Assembly (NCBI GenBank): GCA_027946555.1
Contig: JAPEVC010000121.1
Coordinates: 1-64,000, forward strand
Origin: Gnomoniopsis sp. IMI 355080
Taxonomy: Eukaryota > Ascomycota > Sordariomycetes > Diaporthales > Gnomoniaceae
DNA: 64,000 nucleotides
Direction: 5' to 3'
Below the pieces are notes generated by a model that saw only the letters and a program-made list of their open reading frames with translations, was not told where the DNA came from and searched no databases. The position numbers and the translations under genes are program-made. Below are positions 55,399 through 64,000 of the stretch, piece by piece. Positions within the stretch are counted from its first letter, which is position 1. Each line of letters starts with the position of its first letter.

Positions 55399-57281
55399 GC
55401 AGTGACTGACCTTCAATGTGTGCATGTAAGCCTGCATGTGCCGGACTTCTTCGAACAACTGCTCTCGAGCTGCAGAGCAATGAAGTCAACATTTCTTTAA
55501 AAAAAATGGTTTTACATGAACATATGGGACAAGGGTACTTTTGAATAATGCCAGGCGTTGACTTCGAGATACCAATCTTCACTTCAGTCTGGCATGGGTT
55601 TCTCTTTTGGCATCACGCATTTTGGTTAGCATTGGACCGAACGGACTCGAAAGAGGAGAGGCGAAGAGCATAATGATGCGGTCAAGCTGATGATAACTTT
55701 TTGAAACTCAAATTGAGCATGTATCATTTGTTGCCGAGTAAAATTGCTTGCACATAAGCAAATGCGGACAGGATAGCCCAACGGACAATAATCAGCGCAT
55801 AGTTGCAATCAAAACTTGAATGCATCCCAACAGACCTAGGTACTTGGTTAGTTCAGGGTAATGTATTATTGAGAGGACCCAACACACATTATGCACTATA
55901 CTAGTCAGGAAGAACATACCTACCTAGGTACTAAGGTACTTAGGTAGGTAAGAAGTATCGCGAACCACCCACCGAACAGTCGTTTGGCTGTTCTCTGATA
56001 TCGTGAACTCTACAACAAGCATTTTTGTAAACTATGTCAAGTAATTGTGTATGCTTGTACGTCTGCTATCAGGTCCTAAGAAGTCGGGCTTTTCAATGGC
56101 ACACGCCTTTGCAAATCCAATGACAATGTGCAACATGTAGGTCGTCATCGTATGTAAAAATAAGTATGCACGGTCCACTCAATCTGCCATCCGTAGGCCC
56201 TATGTGAACTTCGGGACGGAGATAAGATTGGCATACTTATTTCCTCTATATATTAGGTTATGGCGATAGAACGTGCAAAGGAAATCAGCTTTATAGAAGG
56301 CTAGTCCGGAAGCCAGAAAGGGCTAGAAAAGAGCAGTCCTCTATTACGGGAAGTCACGATCTTTATAATATTTGACCTCCTGCCCTTATTAAGTGGGTAC
56401 TTCGCCACGTGCGTAAGTATCTTTGGCCAATGACACATTCAAGGACAAAAGAGAACGCTTCGCCGAGGCCTGCTCCTTCCAGCGCTTCGCGCTTCCCGAC
56501 CAGCCCTCCACGAAGCTGAAGAAAGCAACCATGACTTCTACTGTTGGCTTAGGGGTTTTGTGCAAGATGATGCATGTGAGACCGTCTGGATAATTTCCAC
56601 TTCTTCATGGGTATTCCTTATACAAATGCGGTCTAGGGAGCTTCTCAGACATTTCAGCACTATGTGCTCCTCCAGAAATCGATACAATTGTGTTATACCA
56701 TTAGATATTTAGGTATACTCATAAATGACTGTGAAAAGGAACTAATTCACTTTTGAAATTCAGTATCCGAATTTGGATTTTCCTGCCAGGCCGCCTAATC
56801 AATCGGGGGGGGGGGAGGCACAGTCGACATAGCTTTGTGCTGCATAGTCCCCCATACTCATGAAGTCCTTTGGTCTGTATCATAAAATTCCTATATCACA
56901 GCTTAAATGTACTAGTTGTTTATCTAGGTACTGTTTCGATGTTTATAATTGAGTAGTTGGTTCCGATATCGACCACTGTGAGTGTTGGCTTTGAGGCTCT
57001 ATATTGATTACAGCTACTAGGCTCTATCATCATTGCATTTATTTATTTTGGGGTAGTTCTATACCAGCCTATGCAGAGCCACAAATAAATTCTCAGGGTC
57101 TAGCATTGTAATGCTGCCCAGGTACTTAGGTAAGTGATCTAAAATTGCATTGGAAGCCTTGGAAGACATGAAGCATAGTTCTTTTTTCGGTCAGGTCACA
57201 ACTTGAAGTGGCCATCAAACAGGCTTGTCCTGATCTCTAAAAGCATCCAGCCAGGATACAGCACATTTGCTTAAACAGCTG
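55399..57281. other. AT-rich gene-poor spacer
   Basis: 1.9 kb with no coding content recognised. It has repeated ACCTAGGTA-type palindromic motifs (55833-55845, 55915-55952, 57118-57133) and an 11-G homopolymer at 56805-56815. Confidence 0.5.
56805..56815. repeat. Poly-G homopolymer
   Basis: Eleven consecutive G residues. Similar G runs occur at positions 9-20 and near 21812-21823. Length is error-prone in assemblies. Confidence 0.8.
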
Positions 57282-58227
57282 TCAAATCCCAGATAGAGTT
57301 ACCTCCCAGCTGGGCGATTGCTCGAGGATGTTCTGCACGGGCAAGAATAGCTGTTCCCGCTGCATCTGCTTAATCTCGCTTAAGGAGAGCCAAACCCATT
57401 CTTCACACTTGTCTGGCTCCATGACCTACTCGACAAATTGATGATCAGCCTGTGTAGAACCATGTCGACTGCGCCCGTGAAACCAAAACTATCCCAATAT
57501 ATTGCATAGTTCAAATTCAACAGCCTGGAGGCTTGGAGGGTTGAAGAGAAATTGCCACTCTTCAACAATAAAGACAAGGCCAGCATAGAAGCGGGGATGC
57601 TGTATGTGCGGACGAAACCTCAAGTCCCAAAACCTGACGCCAAGGAAATATGATAGCTGAACTTTAATTCAAGACAGTGAAAAAGAATGTGCTGCGGACA
57701 AACACTTGGTACTCAATCTGACCTTGGATGCACAGGTATACCTGAAAGAGAGTACTATGACTTACTTGTGGCTCTTGCTGCGAATCTATCATTTCGCAAA
57801 GGACGAACAAAGTAACATAGTGCTTGCCAGAATCTTCGAAAACATCATTGGTGACATTGACAACTTTGAGGCCTTTAACTTTGAGGCCTGTTTCCTCTAG
57901 AGTTTCCCTCTCGGCACAATCTATGAAACTCTCGCCATGCTCGAGGTGACCACCGGGAAATGCCCATTTCCCTTTGCAAATACCACGTCAGTCCTGGCAG
58001 TCAATACACAATGAGACTTTACCGAAGCAGGTCTGAGTGCTTCACAGAAGGGAAATGAGATTGCAGAGTAAAGTTGGTGGAAGACTTCGGATCTAATAAG
58101 TACGGAAATGAGCGTAATACGAACCTGCGCCATGGCTGCCCTTACGACGCCCAAAAACGACTCGCCCGTCTGGTCGGCGAACAAGCGCTGCCACGCCAAC
58201 ACGCACATTTGGTTTTGCTGTAGACAT
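57282..58227 (-). CDS. Nudix hydrolase (NUDT15-like)
   Basis: Three exons, 58227-58125, 57971-57766 and 57425-57282, give 150 aa. Introns are 153 bp and 340 bp, both GT/AG and phase-consistent. No single frame shows the gene; it appears only after splicing. The start is MSTAKPNVRVGVAALVRRPD, then GRRKGSHGAGKWAFPGGHLE. The complete Nudix box (GX5EX7REUXEEXGU) is present at G42-HLEHG-E48-SFIDCAE-R56-E57-TL-E60-E61-T-G63-L, so the catalytic metal-binding residues are intact. HYVTLFVLCEM and VMEPDKCEEWVWLSLSE match the NUDT15-like family, which hydrolyses (oxidised) nucleoside triphosphates. Length is close to that family. The second intron is unusually long for this window. Probably cytosolic. 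Confidence 0.88.
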
Positions 58228-59960
58228 GTCGAGTGGCTATAATGCAAGCGCGTGTTTCTGTGAGGAGGGCTGGGATGCGGAGTCGATGACTAAATGAACT
58301 AGAATTTTCTATGCGAGCGGGCAGTCAAGGACGCTTACGTTGATTAGACCGGGGTCTGGTTGTTCAAGCGGCTCGGATGCAAAATACGGTATGATAATTA
58401 TGCTGTGACCTGTCCAGAGTGGCAAATTTTGCAGCCTGAAGTCCACAGCGGCATATATAGAGGATGAGGAGTAAGGTCGAGATATTCATGAGCCACAGAT
58501 TAGAGGCAGCATAATCTTGGACAAAAAACAATAGAGGCACAAATATGATTGGGGGGAGATGAGCCACGGGAGTGACAAATGCAATGGAGCAAGGCAGCTG
58601 ATCGCGGGTAAGTAATAATGCCGTGATTCAGGCATGCGCAGTAAGTTGGAGATGACACATCCTGTATCCACTAATATAAGCCTCGTAGTAAAATTTGCTC
58701 GTCATAACTTATCAGGGCCTGGGCCTGGGCACATTCCTTGGCCTGGGACCACTGATGATTCCCTTCGTTTTCTATATCTCTATCGGCATTATTCGAGCTC
58801 AAGGTTTGTTTCGCTCAAGGAATTCTAATCTACAGAATATATGGTGGCGCTAGCTGGGCCCTTTGGAAGAGTGTGGCGTTTCACCAAAGGAACTTTTTCT
58901 TAGGTCAGATTGGCCATAGGACGGCCAGACTGGAACACAACACATTGCACTAGAGGGAAGACTAATGCCCACCTTTCCTTACGACAGCTGCCGGTTTCCG
59001 TTTGGATCTTTTCAACTTCAGCTCGTCATCAACAACAGGAACGCAAGACCCCCATCTGCTTCATTGTACCTTTCCTATCTGTTAATCGAGCAACCGTCAT
59101 CTATTCTCTGTCCTGACCTCGGAAACATATCTGATTGTTGTTAAGACGAAGATTGAGTGGTTTTTGGCCGGAAACGTATCTGGGACTAGGCTTTATCATT
59201 ATGTCTGGCAGCTACTAGACTTGACGCGTTTTCATCGCATTTTGCATCCTGAGCTTCAATTACAAGCTCTCCTGAGATTATCCAAGGCATCGCATGCTAT
59301 CAGACTCCAGGCATTCAACAAGTAAGTGAATACAAAGGGCAAGAAAGCCTTGTGCAAGTGTCATTCCAGCTTCAAGGCTCAAGCAATTGCGACCTGTCTA
59401 CAGGCTCTACTCTCATACGCATCATCAATCTGTCATACTGATATCCGAGCCCTCAGCCTACCAGTTCTTTACCTGGCAACCTCATTGCAAACAAGAAGTC
59501 ACAGAAATACAAAATAGTTGAGACAGAGCATTGGACTATCAACTTTCAGCCAACAACTAGGTTTGTTCCTTCTTTCATCTCATCATTCTATACTTCATGA
59601 GTCCACCTTGGCTCATACTTGAAACACACGATGCGTACTACCTTCTGTCGATTGTAAGAGTGGAGATCATTGTCCAGTGATATACTCGTTGCAGTACAGT
59701 CAACCATTGGACCACGTTATCCAAAACAGGGACCAGAAGTTTCCATACGTTTGATAGGACCGGCATTACAAATTGGGGAGGCTAGCTAACGTTGTCTTTT
59801 GCCAAGCTAGCTCATTCCAGTCATCCATCCATCAAAAACTACGTTTGGTTTTCTAATCGAACAACATACTTCCATTATTTCAATCTGGAAGACCCACTAC
59901 TTCACTTTCATATCAACACTCTGCCCATCGCCGCAACCGCAGACAAGGAACCGCCTAATA
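58228..59960. other. Intergenic region, divergent promoters
   Basis: 1.7 kb between the Nudix gene and the plus-strand Tudor-like gene. Only short frames are present. 59,530-59,960 is probably 5' UTR and promoter of the downstream gene. Confidence 0.45.
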
Positions 59961-62078
59961 ATGGCGTCGCAATCTGCCTCCGAGATGGCAAAAGAGGCTT
60001 CCAGCTCCAGTGGCAAGTTCACACTTCAGTCTGTCCTCAGCGTCAGTAGACAAAGCCTTGCGACTATTCAAACCGAGCAAATGGCACTCAAACAACACAT
60101 CCTAGACAAGGTTCAAGACGTCAACCAAACATTCACGGATTACTGGATAGCACAAGCCAAGAACCTGCAGCATTCTCTCGGGAATGCAGGTCGCGATGTG
60201 GACGGGGACGAGTGGCAAGTCGAGTTCGCCACCCAGGAGACTGCAAGGGCAAAGGCTGCTGCAGCAAAGCAAAAAGAGCTGTGGTCGCAGATAGAGGTCA
60301 TGGTAAAGAAGGCGAAGGACGGCGACGATAAATTTTGGGCCACTTGGCAAAACTCTTTGGATCACTTCGGTGCCTCGAATGAGTCAACCCGCCAGCCATT
60401 GCCTTCTCAAGGACCGAGAAAATCTCACGAGCCAGGTCGCGCAAAGCATCTCACAGTAGCAACCGAGAACGCATCAGCGCCTACAGCACCTATTACTGCT
60501 ACTGCAGAACATGCTCCCTACTCACCCTTAAGGAAATATTCAGATCCCGAGACCACCGCAAAACCTTCAGCGCTTTCAGTCCCATCAGGTTCAAATACGC
60601 CTGCTGGAAATGTCAAGGATAAAGACAAATCAAATCATTTAGGTTCCTTAGCATCATCAAGCCATACGGCGCTCGGGTCGTCTTCGTCGAGAAACAGGGA
60701 GATCAAAAACACTACCCACCATGAAAAGAAGAACCGCCCGACACGTCGGGCAACAGCCAAATCTTCTATCAAGTCTTCGCCTGTCATAACCTCCAGGCCC
60801 GTAAAAAAGCGCGTTTCACAGCAAAAAGCCAAATCACCCATCAACCCTCATCCTGTTACGGACCCAAGGCCTGGACAGCTCTACCAAGCATATTACCATA
60901 GCACTAATGTGAAGGAGCGAGGCTGGTACATGGGGACTGTCCTTCCTTGGAAGAGCAGCGATTGGGCCGAGGAAACGATGATCAACTTCTCGATGCGGGA
61001 CTTGGACCTATTGTCTGAATGGCCAGAATGCTGCGAACCTGGGTTCGAGACCAAGACGTACTTCGTCAATGGCAACCCGGTGGAGGTCAAGGAACTTACA
61101 TGCATCAAGAGGTGGATGCCCGACTTCGAAGACGATGGCCCTCGCGTAAAGGACCGCAAATTCCTCTTCCTCTTCTTCGAGGATCGACCCAAGAGGCTGG
61201 GTTGCCTCAGCATTGATCCGACTCAACCGATGTCGCTGATCCAGTTCAACCCGACCGGAGGCGAGCCAGTGCCTATCGACTGGGTGGATGCAAAGCACTT
61301 ACGCATGAACGTTGATGATGGTACACCCGTCTGGGGCTCGTGCACGGCTGAGAAATACAGAAACAAGCTGGATCATGTGGCTCGCTTGAGGCAGCAAGCG
61401 CGAGTGGTCAGCACTTCGATAAATCAGCAGGATTTCGGAGCACAAGCTGGTGCGACTGAATCTACTGTGGCGTTTGGACTGCATCAGGTTAACACTGGAG
61501 GAGGGACGGGAGAACAGCCGTTGGATGCCGGATTCAATCATTTCAAGGCCATGACTGAAGGCCCCTCGGGCCTTCCATTAGGAAATACTCAAGTCGACAG
61601 GCAGCAAAATTCCACAATACCTCTGCCCTTGAGCACCAGTTCTGGGCAAGTACCAAGTGGGCAACGTCCCTCGACCGCTGAGCAAGCCAACTCTTACCCG
61701 AATGCCCTTTCACCGGCTCAAACGGACATTGACGAGGCGTATGAGGAGCCTCAGACCTACACAACACGCACCGGGGGCAAACGATCTTTAAGCAACGATG
61801 ACCAGTACGATGAGGGCCTAGGTATGGACTATGACCTCCACTTGACGTCTGCTACTCAAATGTCCCGCCCGCGGACTTCTATCATGGGACCCCCACCTCA
61901 CAAGCTGCCTCGACTGGCCGATTACAACATACCAGGCGCATCATCAAGTGGTTCGGGGATGCGCTCACCGAACGCCAGCTATATGAACGCGCATATGTCG
62001 AACTCCCGTCCTGGATCTACTGCTAGGTTCCCGATCACCCCTTCGTCGACTGCTGGCCACGTGAGTCCCTCTTCGTAA
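59961..62078 (+). CDS. Large, partly disordered protein with Tudor-like block, probably nuclear
   Basis: Single exon, 705 aa. Residues 1-140 are helical and coiled-coil-like (SVSRQSLATIQTEQMALKQH, ARAKAAAAKQKELWSQIEVM). Residues 150-295 are Ser/Thr/Pro-rich with basic, NLS-like stretches (HEKKNRPTRRATAKSS, RPVKKRVSQQKAKS). Residues about 300-470 form the only folded-looking module. It begins RPGQLYQAYYHSTNVKERGWYMGTVLPW, contains TMINFSMRDLDLLSEWPECC and PMSLIQFNPTGGEPVPIDWVDAKHLR, and recalls a Tudor/chromo-barrel ligand fold, though this is pattern recognition only. The remainder is low-complexity, ending PSSTAGHVSPSS. No enzymatic motif is visible. A chromatin or DNA-repair adaptor role is possible but not shown. 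Confidence 0.75.
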   Translation: MASQSASEMAKEASSSSGKFTLQSVLSVSRQSLATIQTEQMALKQHILDKVQDVNQTFTDYWIAQAKNLQHSLGNAGRDVDGDEWQVEFATQETARAKAAAAKQKELWSQIEVMVKKAKDGDDKFWATWQNSLDHFGASNESTRQPLPSQGPRKSHEPGRAKHLTVATENASAPTAPITATAEHAPYSPLRKYSDPETTAKPSALSVPSGSNTPAGNVKDKDKSNHLGSLASSSHTALGSSSSRNREIKNTTHHEKKNRPTRRATAKSSIKSSPVITSRPVKKRVSQQKAKSPINPHPVTDPRPGQLYQAYYHSTNVKERGWYMGTVLPWKSSDWAEETMINFSMRDLDLLSEWPECCEPGFETKTYFVNGNPVEVKELTCIKRWMPDFEDDGPRVKDRKFLFLFFEDRPKRLGCLSIDPTQPMSLIQFNPTGGEPVPIDWVDAKHLRMNVDDGTPVWGSCTAEKYRNKLDHVARLRQQARVVSTSINQQDFGAQAGATESTVAFGLHQVNTGGGTGEQPLDAGFNHFKAMTEGPSGLPLGNTQVDRQQNSTIPLPLSTSSGQVPSGQRPSTAEQANSYPNALSPAQTDIDEAYEEPQTYTTRTGGKRSLSNDDQYDEGLGMDYDLHLTSATQMSRPRTSIMGPPPHKLPRLADYNIPGASSSGSGMRSPNASYMNAHMSNSRPGSTARFPITPSSTAGHVSPSS

Positions 62079-62961
62079 GGAAATACGGATGCTGAGCAAT
62101 TGATTGTGTGGATCATTGGCAAGGCACTAGGCGTATTGATTACAAAGCGCTTAAAAGCCTCTGCGGCGGCGGTGATAAGATCTTCGCTCTTCTATTCACA
62201 CAAGTACGCAAATGAGTCAGGACCAAGAGGATAGCGGGCGAATGGAATGATTTTCTCTAGGCTGGCATGATTCTGGAATTCAGGTGCGAAGGAAATGAAC
62301 TTATTTTGGCCATGGAGCAGGGCAGATGTATCATTGCCCAGAAGAGAAAGGCAGCTTGGACCACATACACTTGCAATATACACGGTATATAGAATCAGTC
62401 TCACCATATGAGAACACGGAGGCTTGCCGCTGGTGGTTGGGAAGTGCTGATGCTCCTACTTGGAATGTGAAGTCTGTGAGGCTCCTACCTACAGTGTGCT
62501 TCAACAGTAGTATACCTACCTTAGGTCAGACTTCAACAGTTTAGTCCAAATGAAGCCTCGGGAGAATGACTCGCATCTGTACTCAATTCGTGAATTTTCT
62601 CTGAAAAGGCATTGTTTAATCCTTTGATCTATTTCTAAATATGATTGTATACGCATAATGCAAAGTAATGTTACCTAGGTAGAACGTCGAACAAAGAATC
62701 CTAGTTGAATGTCCAAATACTCACAAAGGGACTAGTAAACAATGTCGGGGTGAACAACATTGTCATTGCTATTTCAGACTTTGCTTGCAGAGTGCTGTTC
62801 ATTCGGCCTTCATATAATACAACGCAAAACCTCTTCACTTGCTCAGATGAGTTTATTTCACAATCATTTTCATTGACTCGCAAACCATCGTCAACTGGAC
62901 ACCGTAAACCTGGAACGAAAAAGACAAGTACTGAGGTGAGATAAGACCCAATAATTAAAGT
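62079..62961. other. Intergenic spacer
   Basis: 883 bp, AT-rich, upstream of the SET gene. A ttacctaggtag motif lies at 62671-62682. A plus-strand frame 62705-62944 has no family resemblance. Confidence 0.45.
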
Positions 62962-63777
62962 ATGGCAATCATTACGGGCCAGCCAAGGGCGGCAGCACCT
63001 GGCCAATACTTCAAATACAGGCGATTGAATAGACGGACACCTACCGTAGCAGGACTCCCAAACTATGTTCGAGCATTAGAGTGGGCGAGGCACACTGACC
63101 AAAACGGAAATCGACCACACGTAAGAAGTGAGACTGGCTATCGCTGTAGAGCAGGGGAATTCCCCTTTCTAGCAGCTCCCCCTGCAGGCAGGACCTACGC
63201 GCAGACAATCCTACACAGACCGAATGTCAGGAATTGTGTTATGCGTAACCTCCCAAATCCGCACGCATGTGACAACAACTGTACGCCGCAGGCCTTTTCC
63301 AATAATCCCAGCAAGGATGTCCACAACTTCATCGAGCTCTGTGAGACCCCGAACATGGGTATCGGAGTATTTGCCACTGCCCCTCTGCAGGCAAATACCG
63401 TTGTGGGCCTGTATACGGGGCGCTTGAGAAACAAGGCTTACCTTGTTGCTGATGAAGTCAAATACTCCATGGCGATAACCACAGCAAATGCGGGAGCGGT
63501 AGATGTTGTCGTCGATGCCTCCACACACGGAGGCTGGACGCGGTTCGTCAATCACTCTTGTACACCCAACTTGAAGATGCAATCCGGCTTGAATTGCGGA
63601 ACGTCAAAAGTCATGTATTTGAGGACTACGAAGGCCATCGCTGCTGGTGAGCAGTTGTTCCTCGACTATGGCAGAGCGTACTTTCGTGTTGGTGGTCGTC
63701 CCAGGGCAGCAATTATGGGGGCTGGCTGCTTGTGCGGGAGGCCCAGGTGCCATTCTCGAAAGAGACGAGGAAGGTAA
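62962..63777 (+). CDS. SET-domain protein with Cys-rich post-SET tail
   Basis: Single exon, 271 aa. The SET core starts at ETPNMGIGVFATAPLQANTVVGLYTG (GxGxxA-type beginning, about residue 130). It continues KYSMAITT and VDASTHGGWTRFVNHSCTPNL at about residue 188, which holds the S-adenosylmethionine-binding NHSC, and GEQLFLDYGRAYF at about residue 230 with the catalytic tyrosine region. A post-SET-like C-L-C-G-R-P-R-C motif follows. These elements are all present, so lysine methyltransferase activity is plausible. The N-terminal 125 residues are not a recognised pre-SET, although CVMRNLPNPHACDNNC contains several cysteines. The basic end RKRRGR could be an NLS. The histone or other substrate is unknown. 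Confidence 0.88.
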   Translation: MAIITGQPRAAAPGQYFKYRRLNRRTPTVAGLPNYVRALEWARHTDQNGNRPHVRSETGYRCRAGEFPFLAAPPAGRTYAQTILHRPNVRNCVMRNLPNPHACDNNCTPQAFSNNPSKDVHNFIELCETPNMGIGVFATAPLQANTVVGLYTGRLRNKAYLVADEVKYSMAITTANAGAVDVVVDASTHGGWTRFVNHSCTPNLKMQSGLNCGTSKVMYLRTTKAIAAGEQLFLDYGRAYFRVGGRPRAAIMGAGCLCGRPRCHSRKRRGR

Positions 63778-64000
63778 TTATAACGAATTTATGAAGTGAA
63801 CATTTGTGTCAAGAATCGATGAGAAGCTGGAATCAAATGCAGCGGCAAACTGTTGGACGGCCAGCGCACTTGAACCTTATCTTCACACAGTGTTGTAGCA
63901 AAGGTAGAGCTCTTTCCTGAGCATTTACATAATGAAATAATAACTGCATTGGAATTACACTCGATATGAAGTACTCGATCAAAACGCTAGTCTCGCTATC

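Noticed and set aside
1..64000. CRISPR arrays, bacterial operons, rRNA or tRNA genes
   Set aside because: The sequence is eukaryotic with spliceosomal introns. No spaced direct-repeat array was seen, and no tRNA T-loop or rRNA core was recognised by eye; a tRNA scan was not possible here.

Overview
This is a window of nuclear DNA from a filamentous ascomycete (Pezizomycotina, most likely a Sordariomycete; the species is not readable from the sequence). The evidence is short spliceosomal introns, mostly about 50-150 bp, with GTRAGT-type donors and YAG acceptors; fungus-specific families (HET, Zn2Cys6, Pal1, ankyrin and ubiquitin-like-domain proteins of the fungal incompatibility type); and GC-rich coding exons separated by AT-richer spacers. 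I support 25 protein-coding genes plus one doubtful antisense candidate. Intron boundaries were fixed by hand from splice sites and reading-frame phase. I found no rRNA, tRNA or CRISPR array.

Layout. 0.3-4 kb: a ubiquitin-like/zinc-ribbon fungal protein and a single-pass membrane protein, both on the minus strand. 4.9-6.6 kb: N-myristoyltransferase. 7-11 kb: an alpha/beta hydrolase and an aminoglycoside-phosphotransferase-fold kinase. 12-15 kb: a large ankyrin-repeat protein. 15.4-21.4 kb: a housekeeping block with a Pal1 morphology protein, the U6 snRNA exonuclease Usb1 and the ER oxidase Ero1, which ends in HDEL. 23.8-24.4 kb: a small two-TM gene of a fungal accessory family. 24.7-40 kb: a metabolic and transport island with an FAD monooxygenase, an UNC-93-like transporter, a GDP-mannose-type nucleotide-sugar transporter, a class-III aminotransferase facing a UDP-glycosyltransferase tail to tail, a membrane-anchored prolyl-4-hydroxylase-like 2OG oxygenase and a cysteine-rich single-TM surface protein. 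A Zn2Cys6 regulator follows at 43 kb. 47.6-53.2 kb: an accessory or incompatibility stretch with a HET protein, a CHORD-like zinc protein and an F-box/LRR-like gene that appears frameshifted. 54.5-55.4 kb: a GPI-anchored secreted protein. 57.3-58.2 kb: a three-exon Nudix hydrolase that no single long ORF reveals. 60-63.8 kb: a nuclear-looking protein with a Tudor-like block, and a SET-domain protein.

How the genes relate. Housekeeping genes (NMT1, PAL1, USB1, ERO1, GDP-mannose transporter) are interleaved with accessory genes. The best candidate for a co-operating set is monooxygenase - UNC93 transporter - nucleotide-sugar transporter - aminotransferase/UGT - 2OG oxygenase, possibly with the Zn2Cys6 factor. 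It has tailoring, glycosylation and transport functions but no PKS, NRPS or terpene synthase inside the window, so calling it a cluster is inference. Long gene-poor AT-rich spacers (26.1-28.2, 40-43, 44.7-47.6 and 55.4-57.3 kb) show no recognisable coding content.
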